NCBI GenBank assembly: GCA_023247835.1
Contig: JAHFFU010000001.1
Span: forward strand, 2,918 to 18,075
DNA from: Candidatus Bathyarchaeota archaeon
GTDB lineage: Archaea > Thermoproteota > Bathyarchaeia > 40CM-2-53-6 > FEN-987
DNA: 15,158 nt
Reading direction: 5' to 3'
Shown piece after piece: positions 6,876-12,363 of the stretch. A program made the translations under genes and the position numbers. The notes beneath the pieces were generated by a model. That model was not told the origin of the DNA and searched no databases. It was given only the letters and a program-made list of their open reading frames with translations. Numbering within the stretch: position 1 is the first letter of the stretch; the number at the start of each line of letters is the position of its first letter.

Positions 6876-7342
6876 AGGTGACGGACAGGTTGGCCACTTC
6901 GGTAATAACGCCGTCAGCGGTGGGCGGTTTCATTCGGGATGAGAACGGACTCATCCTTCCAACTGTAGAGAACTTCTACAAGTTCTGTGCCGAAAGGAAA
7001 CTTATGGGCGTGAAATGCAAACGATGTGGGGCGGTTCTCTGGCCACCGCGGGGCATCTGTCCAAAGTGTTTTGCTTACACGATTGAGTGGACCGAATTCA
7101 AGGGTAAAGGAAAACTTCTCACCTATACGATAATCCATTTTCCGCCAATCCAATTTCAAGCACTTGCCCCATATGCCGTTGGGATACTCAAACTGGAAGA
7201 GGGCCCCCAGATTCCGGGCATGATAAAGAACGTTAAGCTGGAAGAGATACGGATTGGAATGGAGCTTCACGTCGATTTTGAAACGTCCTTACCTGAAGAA
7301 TGGCCACGATGGCCAAGATACTTCTTCAAACCTGTTAGTTAG
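6872..7342 (+). CDS. DUF35 zinc-ribbon/OB-fold partner of the adjacent thiolase
   Basis: A 156-residue DUF35 protein: N-terminal helical arm (VENFYKFCAERKLMG), zinc ribbon (Cys49, Cys52, Cys63, Cys66: CKRC and CPKC), then an OB-fold (GKGKLLTYTIIHFP, AVGILKLEEG, IGMELHVDFE). In archaeal acetoacetyl-CoA thiolase/HMG-CoA synthase complexes such a subunit bridges the enzymes and shapes a shared CoA site. Here it most likely serves the thiolase whose gene it overlaps. TTG at 6872 gives the 4-nt overlap; GTG at 6878 is a possible start two codons in. It is clearly different from the two DUF35 proteins of the opposite-strand operon, so each thiolase set appears to have its own partner. Confidence 0.88.
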   Translation: MKVTDRLATSVITPSAVGGFIRDENGLILPTVENFYKFCAERKLMGVKCKRCGAVLWPPRGICPKCFAYTIEWTEFKGKGKLLTYTIIHFPPIQFQALAPYAVGILKLEEGPQIPGMIKNVKLEEIRIGMELHVDFETSLPEEWPRWPRYFFKPVS

Positions 7343-7429
7343 TTGCGCCAACTTGAGCCGCCGGGTCCGAGGCGAGGATGGGTGCAGAAGCCTCCCCTTT
7401 CCAGCCAAATAATGCCTTTTCGTGCCCTT

Positions 7430-7466
7430 CCCCTGCCTCGCCTAGGCCGAGCCGCCGAGGGAGGGG
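7430..7466. repeat. GC-rich inverted repeat (hairpin)
   Basis: Arms 7430-7440 and 7456-7466 pair as CCCCT/AGGGG and CCTCG/CGAGG around one G-G mismatch, with a 15-nt loop that contains CCTAGG. It lies about 90 nt after the DUF35 stop. No T-run follows, so it is not a typical archaeal terminator. It abuts the repeat at 7461-7502, whose G-tract forms part of the right arm. Confidence 0.55.
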
Positions 7467-7502
7467 GGTGGTGTAATTTTGTGGGGAAAACACGTTACTT
7501 TC
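7461..7502 (+). repeat. Intergenic repeat, copy 1
   Basis: It begins GAGGGGGG and continues with TTTTGT, two variable bases, GGAAAACACGTTACTTT. It matches copy 2 (11734-11772) at 22 of 25 positions over the core, with the same G-run about the same distance upstream. Similarity stops on both sides. It is non-coding, about 110 nt upstream of the TATA box of the methionine synthase operon. It may be a regulator site, a small RNA piece or a remnant of a dispersed repeat. Confidence 0.6.
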
Positions 7503-7580
7503 CAATTAAGCAGTATCTCAATTCTTACATCAGAAGGGATTGTGGCAAGACAACCACGGACCAACTAGGGACAAAGCCAT

Positions 7581-7627
7581 TATTCCTATTAGAATTAACG
7601 CAGGCCTAGAATATTAATATAGGAATA
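7581..7627. promoter_or_regulatory. Nested inverted repeats over the methionine synthase promoter
   Basis: TATTCCTAT (7581-7589) has an exact inverted copy, ATAGGAATA, at 7619-7627. Inside this, 7605-7623 forms a second quasi-palindrome with CCTA and TAGG ends centred on the TATA-like sequence. The layout suggests an operator through which a dimeric factor would block or alter TBP access. It is pattern-based only. Confidence 0.4.
7611..7620 (+). promoter_or_regulatory. TATA-like box of the metE-metF operon
   Basis: ATATTAATAT is the most AT-rich stretch in front of the operon. A start site about 25 nt downstream (near 7643) would give a short leader with the GGAGG ribosome binding site at 7658-7662, 7 nt before the GTG at 7670. 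Confidence 0.5.
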
Positions 7628-7669
7628 TCCTCGTTTCGCGCTATCCAACACGCTGACGGAGGCTTGCTC

Positions 7670-8623
7670 GTGGTAGAGGCGCATCTTACAGGGGCATTCC
7701 CACGTTCCGAGCAGCTTGTGGAGGCAACACGGGCTGCCGTACGTGGGAAAATCTCGCAGGCTCAAGTGGACGCGATCCTCGACAACGATATCGCGTCCCT
7801 TGTTGAGCTGCAAAGTAGCCCCTCAATGGATGCGTTAGTCGACGGCCAGTTGAATTGGCAAGACATCTTCAGGCCTTTTTCTGACGTGTTCACGGGAATT
7901 CAACTGGGTGGTCTCACAAGGTGGTTCGATAACAACACTTTCTATCGGAAACCTATCATAGTCGAGAAGGTAACGCTTAGCGGTGCGGACGTGGGGCAAT
8001 TTTTCCGCCATGATCTGCTACCGGGCCTCGCCCGTAAGAAAGCAATTCTTCCCGGCCCATTTACCTTCGCTGTACTGGCCCAGAACTCCGCTTACCCATC
8101 GCTCGCGGATCTCGTTGATGACCTCGCCCATGCCCTGAAACAAACTGTAGCTGAGCTAGAGAGGGTCGGGTACTCGTACTTCCAGTTCAATGAACCAGCT
8201 CTCTGCACAGATGGGAGGTCGAAAGATGACCTGGAGGTAGCCAAACATGCGTTCGAAGTTTGTGCGAAGGGAACAGGTGGCAAGACCATGCTGCACACAT
8301 ACTTCGGCGATGCCGGTTCCGTGATTGACCAATTGTTGGATTACCCGATAGACGGCATAGGATTAGACTTCTACGCCACATCAATCGAATCCTTGACCCA
8401 GAATGACTTCAATAAGGACCTGGGCTGCGGTTGCATCGACGGAAGAAACTCATTGCTTGAAAACGCTCAGGACCTCAGCAAATTCGTGGCCAAAGTTGAA
8501 GAAGACCTGGAACCGAAAAGCATAGTTCTTTGTCCCAACTGCGACTTGGAATTTCTCCCGCAAAATGTAGCCGAGAAAAAGGTGCACCTCCTTGCGGAAA
8601 CGAAGGCAAAGTTGGTCACCTAG
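7670..8623 (+). CDS. B12-independent methionine synthase, N-terminal-half homologue
   Basis: A 317-residue UROD/MetE-type barrel protein. Full-length MetE has two such barrels: the C-terminal one carries zinc and the N-terminal one, from an old duplication, helps bind the folate methyl donor. Here the zinc motif is degraded: HxC is HTY (His209, Tyr211), the Glu position is Asp (IGLDFY), while a Cys remains in CPNCDLEF. It therefore most likely plays the N-terminal role beside the zinc-bearing product of the next gene. GTG at 7670 is preferred over TTG at 7664 because GGAGG at 7658-7662 is 7 nt before the GTG and only 1 nt before the TTG. The stop TAG directly abuts the ATG of the next gene, in the same frame. 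Confidence 0.8.
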   Translation: MVEAHLTGAFPRSEQLVEATRAAVRGKISQAQVDAILDNDIASLVELQSSPSMDALVDGQLNWQDIFRPFSDVFTGIQLGGLTRWFDNNTFYRKPIIVEKVTLSGADVGQFFRHDLLPGLARKKAILPGPFTFAVLAQNSAYPSLADLVDDLAHALKQTVAELERVGYSYFQFNEPALCTDGRSKDDLEVAKHAFEVCAKGTGGKTMLHTYFGDAGSVIDQLLDYPIDGIGLDFYATSIESLTQNDFNKDLGCGCIDGRNSLLENAQDLSKFVAKVEEDLEPKSIVLCPNCDLEFLPQNVAEKKVHLLAETKAKLVT

Positions 8624-9754
8624 ATGATGGCCAAACTCTTCCCCGTTCAGGAGATTGGAAGCCTTCCCAAAGCCCCGTGGCTAATCTCGTACCTTCGCGG
8701 AAGGAGACTCGAAGATTCTGACTTTGAGCATTTGTCAAAGTGGGCGAAGGTCTCGGGCTTCGAGAGTGAACCCGAGGCCAGTTCTCTCCTGTCTCAAACA
8801 AAGACCGCTGAAACGGAGGAGCGAATCAGACAGCTCGCTTCTTTGTTCGGCATTCGCTTTCTCGAGTCTGCTGGCCTCGACTACCTCTATGATGGTGAAG
8901 CAAATCGGGTCGAGATGTATGAGCACCCGGTCAGATATTCGGAAGGCTTCGAGTTCTACGGGCATGTCCGATCCTTCGATAACCGATACTATAGAAAAGC
9001 CGCGTGTGTATGTAAGGTCGGATTCGGCAAGCCTTACCACTTGGACGAATTGGTTTTTGTCAGACAGCACGCCAAACGGAAGGTGAAGGTTCCTGTGACT
9101 GGGCCTTACACGATTGCGGAGTGGTCCTTCAATGAATACTACCAACGACAACTGGCGGCCAAATATGCGGACCTTCGGAAATTGAAGTTTGAAGCGAAGA
9201 GAGAATTCGTTCTAGATGTTGCGAAGGAGGTTATACGTCCAAACCTCCAAGCACTCGTGAGGGCCGGAGCAGAATGGATCCAGATAGATGAGCCTGCAGT
9301 TACGACCAAACCCGCAGAGGTGCCATTTTTCGTCGAAGCATTCAATGAATGCACGGCGGGCGTGGGGTGCAAATTCAGTGTGCACATATGTTATGGCGAC
9401 TACCGCTTACTCTACCCGCACGTATTGGAGCTCAGGAATTGCAGTCAGTTGGCCTTAGAGTTCGCCAACCGCGACGACCAGAATCGGGGAGGCTACAACC
9501 AACTAGAGCTTCTGAACGCGTATGGGGACGACAGAGAAATCGGATTAGGGGTCGCAGATGTTCATGTCGAGGATACAGAAAGCCCAGAGCTCATTCGCGA
9601 CAGGATAGTCTACGCGGCAAAAATCCTGGGCGACCCCGAACGAGTATATGTGAACCCGGACTGTGGCCTTCGCACCAGAACATGGGACGTATCCTACGCA
9701 AAACTATGTAACATTGTGAAGGGTGCAGACCTGGCGCGGCGCTCCGCTTCCTAA
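8624..9754 (+). CDS. metE: B12-independent methionine synthase, zinc-bearing catalytic half
   Basis: A 376-residue MetE C-terminal-type barrel that would transfer a methyl group to homocysteine, giving methionine. All four zinc ligands are visible: His254 and Cys256 in the VHICYGDY segment, Glu279 in LALEFANR and Cys347 in NPDCGLRTR, with spacing like the His641, Cys643, Glu665 and Cys726 set of E. coli MetE. IGSLPK near the N-terminus and IDEPAV in the middle are further family marks. It starts immediately after the TAG of the preceding gene in the same frame, so the two together look like a MetE split in two. The methylenetetrahydrofolate reductase gene 19 nt downstream supports a methyl-tetrahydropterin donor. 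Folate-independent 'core MetE' families exist in archaea and remain the main alternative. Confidence 0.85.
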   Translation: MMAKLFPVQEIGSLPKAPWLISYLRGRRLEDSDFEHLSKWAKVSGFESEPEASSLLSQTKTAETEERIRQLASLFGIRFLESAGLDYLYDGEANRVEMYEHPVRYSEGFEFYGHVRSFDNRYYRKAACVCKVGFGKPYHLDELVFVRQHAKRKVKVPVTGPYTIAEWSFNEYYQRQLAAKYADLRKLKFEAKREFVLDVAKEVIRPNLQALVRAGAEWIQIDEPAVTTKPAEVPFFVEAFNECTAGVGCKFSVHICYGDYRLLYPHVLELRNCSQLALEFANRDDQNRGGYNQLELLNAYGDDREIGLGVADVHVEDTESPELIRDRIVYAAKILGDPERVYVNPDCGLRTRTWDVSYAKLCNIVKGADLARRSAS

Positions 9755-9773
9755 AGCCTTGAGCTGAGACTGG

Positions 9774-10691
9774 ATGACTAAGCTTACAGAAATTCTTACG
9801 CGCAAACAGCGATTATTCACGACAGAATTTCTGCCACCAAAGGCGGCGAATCTATCCGAACTTGTAATCAAGGCCTTGAAGGTTAGCAAAGTGATCGATT
9901 CGGTTAGCTTCCCCGAGCTTAAAGCCAACCAAAACAGCTCTCCAAAGTACCGGATGAACCCCTTCTACGTTGCACTCCGGCTCAGAGATCTGACAGGGAT
10001 TGAGGCACTCTTTCACCTCACTCCGCGCGACTACAATAGGAACGCCGTGATGGGGATCTTGCTCGCAGCCGTTGAGGCGCACTTGGAGAACGTCTTGGTG
10101 GTGGGAGGCGACAGGTACAACAATAGCGAGGAGATCAATGTCTCAAAGAACGTGTATGATTTCAAAGGGAGTACGCAATTGATAAGCAGCATACGTTCGC
10201 TGCAGCGAGAACTAGGAATTGGCGGTAACGAGGGGTTCTGCATTGTTGTAGGGTCCGATCCAACGGTCATTTACTCGAATGATAAGACGAGGGTTGAAGC
10301 CGAAATTTCCAGGCTGATTGAACGTCAAACTGCAGGGGCGGACTTAGTTCAGACGCAGCCTGTATTTGACAGGCGATTTTTGGAGTTCCTTGACCTTGCC
10401 CGCGAGCAGGGTCTAAAGCTACCCGTCTTAGTCGGGGTAATGCCATTGCGCGGAAGAGCAGATTCTCAGCAGATCGAGCAACGCTACGGAATCACAATTC
10501 CTTCCGATGTGAAGTCATCGTTACAGGAATCTGACGAAGGGAAGGGGCAACGTTTGGTGTGCGAGCTTGCTTCGGATTTCGTTAAGAACGGGGTCCAAGC
10601 GTTGCATGTTTATCCGCGCGAGAGCTGTGAGGTTATTCTCGGCGTGGCGAAGTCTGCGTTTGGTACTGGCCAATCGGACCTTGAAGCGTGA
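9774..10691 (+). CDS. metF: 5,10-methylenetetrahydrofolate reductase
   Basis: A 305-residue flavin-dependent TIM-barrel enzyme that reduces methylene-tetrahydrofolate (or an archaeal analogue) to the methyl form, the methyl donor for methionine synthase. Visible motifs are the catalytic Glu18 in TTEFLPPK, HLTPRDYNRN at 81-90 (family: HLTC-x-D), VVGGDRY at 109-115, QTQPVFD at 193-199 and PVLVGVMPLRG. The length matches the bacterial enzyme (about 300). It starts 19 nt after the methionine synthase stop with only a weak ribosome binding site, so it is probably co-transcribed with the two metE-like genes. The electron donor (NAD(P)H, F420 or ferredoxin) cannot be read from the sequence. Confidence 0.92.
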   Translation: MTKLTEILTRKQRLFTTEFLPPKAANLSELVIKALKVSKVIDSVSFPELKANQNSSPKYRMNPFYVALRLRDLTGIEALFHLTPRDYNRNAVMGILLAAVEAHLENVLVVGGDRYNNSEEINVSKNVYDFKGSTQLISSIRSLQRELGIGGNEGFCIVVGSDPTVIYSNDKTRVEAEISRLIERQTAGADLVQTQPVFDRRFLEFLDLAREQGLKLPVLVGVMPLRGRADSQQIEQRYGITIPSDVKSSLQESDEGKGQRLVCELASDFVKNGVQALHVYPRESCEVILGVAKSAFGTGQSDLEA

Positions 10692-10965
10692 CCCCGGTCG
10701 CACCTTGATCGTTACTGGACGAGGATCAGGCAAACTGCCACATAGCGAGCCATATATCGTATGGTTCACAATGGGCACACACGCGTACACGTATCTGGAA
10801 GCACTATCCTCGACTTCTGGAACTTCACACTTTACCCCATAATATGCGGAATCTGCGGGCTCAAGGGTCCTTGATAGCGTCTTGTAACCGTGAGATGGAA
10901 ACGTCAGTTACATTGCATCCTTACTGAACAACCGAGAAAGTGGTTGACAGCGGGGGCTATAGAGG
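10692..10965. other. Non-coding gap after metF
   Basis: No gene, tRNA-like cloverleaf or strong terminator is apparent in these 274 bases. A plus-strand frame of about 90 codons overlapping the metF end and minus-strand frames are open, but none has a recognisable product. Confidence 0.5.
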
Positions 10966-11124
10966 ATGGCTGTTGCGACGCAAATGGACGAGGAATTGGA
11001 CTACGAACTAGATTGCCCATGTTCGTGCAATCAATGCGAAGCAGGTATCCATGACGAATGCGAATATGGAGCGTGTTGGCTTACATTATCAGACATGAAA
11101 CCAAAGCAGATGGAAACGGGCTAG
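10966..11124 (+). CDS. Cys-rich mini-protein, probable metal-binding
   Basis: ATG at 10966 to TAG at 11122-11124 encodes 52 residues. An acidic N-terminal stretch (MDEELDYELD) leads into Cys17, Cys19, Cys21, Cys24, His29, Cys32 and Cys37, a spacing of C-x-C-x-C-x2-C-x4-H-x2-C-x4-C that would fit a small zinc or iron-sulfur site. Seven potential metal ligands in 21 residues are unlikely by chance in a non-coding stretch. GAGG lies directly before the first ATG, too close for normal use. The second ATG at 10984 is about 25 nt after a weak CTATAG and could be a leaderless start, and it keeps the whole Cys cluster. I do not recognise a named family. It converges on the RAM-domain gene with a 23-nt gap. 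Confidence 0.6.
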   Translation: MAVATQMDEELDYELDCPCSCNQCEAGIHDECEYGACWLTLSDMKPKQMETG

Positions 11125-11147
11125 GCGGCTGTTTGGGTTTCGGTATT

Positions 11148-11669
11148 CTAAGACCTTGCCACGTGAGTTCCGACGACAATGCAGACCATTGTAGCGCGTG
11201 GTGAGACTCCTGGGGTGGAAAGTATTTTGTCAACCGTGGTCTTGAGTTCGGCTATATCCTTCATGATTACCTCACAGACCAAATCGAAGAGACCGATAAC
11301 GACGCTCACCGCGAGAACGGAGGGAATGCCCAAGACGTCAGTGACCATCTCGTCAAACCTCTTTCTAGAGGGGAGTCTGCCAGAGCGAACGAAACAAAAT
11401 GCTGTGGGTTTCTTGTCCGTTTTCTTTCGATGGTGGTCCACAATTATGTAGCTGGTTGTGTTTTCGACCAGGGTCCGATCCTTTTCTGTAGCGAAGAGAA
11501 TGCTGTCTATCATCCTTCTGAATTCCCCCAGGTTGGCGAAAGATGGCAGCCTGCAAATTATGTCATGGGCGCCGAGGGTGAGGAAAGCTTCTATTTGACG
11601 CGCCCTCAAAATCTTGTAGAGGCCATCTTGGGAACCGGGTTCGGTTTCTAACCCGATGTAGGCGTCCAT
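11148..11669 (-). CDS. Tandem RAM (Lrp/AsnC ligand-binding) domain protein without HTH
   Basis: A 173-residue protein with two copies of the Lrp/AsnC ligand-binding (RAM, ACT-like) fold, about residues 1-76 and 87-168. Each copy has the turn and strand typical of the family: GAHDIICRL in the first and GLFDLVCEV in the second, followed by a helix and a last strand (YIIV, VCIVV). No helix-turn-helix DNA-binding domain is present upstream. Stand-alone RAM proteins bind amino acids or other small effectors and modulate Lrp-type regulators or enzymes. ATG at 11669 is chosen over an upstream in-frame start at 11729 because the TATA box at 11692-11700 places the transcript start at about the ATG, and the extra 20 residues lie upstream of that and look non-coding. 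Its ligand may relate to the neighbouring methionine or acyl-CoA genes; this is inference. Confidence 0.8.
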   Translation of the reverse strand: MDAYIGLETEPGSQDGLYKILRARQIEAFLTLGAHDIICRLPSFANLGEFRRMIDSILFATEKDRTLVENTTSYIIVDHHRKKTDKKPTAFCFVRSGRLPSRKRFDEMVTDVLGIPSVLAVSVVIGLFDLVCEVIMKDIAELKTTVDKILSTPGVSPRATMVCIVVGTHVARS

Positions 11670-11691
11670 ACATGCGAAGCAGGTAGTTCGG

Positions 11692-11700
11692 GATAAAAAG
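11692..11700 (-). promoter_or_regulatory. TATA box of the RAM-domain gene, leaderless configuration
   Basis: On the minus strand this reads CTTTTTATC. Its centre is about 26 nt before the ATG at 11669, which is the archaeal TATA-to-start distance, so the transcript would begin at or within a few bases of the start codon. No ribosome binding site is seen, in agreement with leaderless translation. Confidence 0.55.
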
Positions 11701-11733
11701 ACTGGCCTGCCAAAACGCGGGTTCTGCATGGGT

Positions 11734-11772
11734 GAGGGGGGCCGTAGTTTTGTACGGAAAACATGTTACTTT
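11734..11772 (+). repeat. Intergenic repeat, copy 2
   Basis: GAGGGGGG is followed by CCGTAG, then TTTTGT, two variable bases and GGAAAACATGTTACTTT, the same core as copy 1 at 7461-7502. It lies between the biotin-carrier stop and the RAM-domain promoter, about 35 nt upstream of that TATA box and in opposite orientation to the gene. The centre contains AACATGTT, an 8-bp palindrome; copy 1 has AACACGTT. Confidence 0.6.
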
Positions 11773-11840
11773 GAATTCGTGCGCCACGTAGCCCAGACCA
11801 ATGAAGCGACCATCATCCCAGCCAGTCGGACGGAGGTTTG

Positions 11841-12362
11841 TCATTCTACGACGATGAGGGTCGAGTCTTTCTTGGCGGCCGTGCCTTCTTGAACGCGGAT
11901 TGACTTGACCCGACCTGCGATGGGGGAAACGATTTCATTTTGCATTTTCATAGCTTCAAGGATTAACAGAGGAGTTCCAATACTTACTGACTCCCCTTCC
12001 TTCACGAGGATGCTGGTAATGCGCCCGGGCATCAGAGCCCGAATTTCACCGCCAACGCGTTTCTCCCTGGTGACTTCCGCGGGAAGGGTATAACCGGCTA
12101 TGCCAAGGGGTTCCACTGACGCTGGGAAGGGCAGGCCCGCAAGCCACACATCAACCTTGTCACCCTGTAGGATCTTGGTCTGGGCGCGAACTACATCGCT
12201 ACTACTATTACTTCGGACGATCCATGTTGAGATTTCAGCATTGGCGACGGATTCGCTTTCGAAGACCTCATTGTTCATTGTGGCTCTGAACTTGTCTTTG
12301 CCCGTTTGTTCCACTGAAACGGTGTAGGTTCTTTCATTGACTTGGATTCTGTAGGTGCGCAA
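11841..12362 (-). CDS. Biotin carboxyl carrier protein of acyl-CoA carboxylase
   Basis: A 173-residue carrier that moves carboxybiotin between the biotin carboxylase and carboxyltransferase subunits. The C-terminal biotinyl domain carries the motif EAMKMQNE, with the biotin-accepting Lys139 (codon 11946-11948), and a symmetric GRITSILVKEGESV / GRVKSIRVQEGTAA pair of half-barrels. The N-terminal 100 residues (YRIQVNERTYTVSVEQ and a variable linker) match carriers of propionyl/acetyl-CoA carboxylases. It starts at TTG, 1 nt after the stop of the biotin carboxylase gene. GGTGA overlapping that stop is very close to the TTG, so initiation probably depends on coupling. Confidence 0.92.
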   Translation of the reverse strand: MRTYRIQVNERTYTVSVEQTGKDKFRATMNNEVFESESVANAEISTWIVRSNSSSDVVRAQTKILQGDKVDVWLAGLPFPASVEPLGIAGYTLPAEVTREKRVGGEIRALMPGRITSILVKEGESVSIGTPLLILEAMKMQNEIVSPIAGRVKSIRVQEGTAAKKDSTLIVVE

Positions 12363-12363
12363 T

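Larger units (their letters stand above)
7343..7669. other. Non-coding region upstream of the methionine synthase genes
   Basis: I see no credible gene in these 327 bases. A reading frame of 88 codons is open, but its translation has no recognisable pattern and it runs through the elements listed separately: a GC-rich hairpin, one copy of a 40-nt repeat, and a TATA box within inverted repeats. Base composition shifts from GC-rich (about 7350-7470) to AT-rich (about 7500-7630). Confidence 0.7.

Noticed and set aside
7343..7609. 88-codon frame after the DUF35 gene
   Set aside because: It begins at TTG directly after the stop, is proline/arginine-rich from GC-rich DNA, and crosses the hairpin and repeat; no family pattern is seen.
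8621..8623. Pyrrolysine readthrough of the TAG between the methionine synthase halves
   Set aside because: An ATG follows at once, the second half has a normal N-terminus, and pyrrolysine is known from methylamine methyltransferases, not MetE. It is kept only as a remote option in the split-gene finding.
10881..10915. Possible third copy of the intergenic repeat
   Set aside because: GGAAACGTCAGTTACATTG resembles the end of the core but needs gaps and lacks the G-run and the TTTTGT block; too weak to claim.
10692..10965. tRNA or other structured RNA gene after metF
   Set aside because: No T-loop GGTTCGAATC-like sequence with matching stems was found by eye; a tRNA or covariance-model scan was not possible here.
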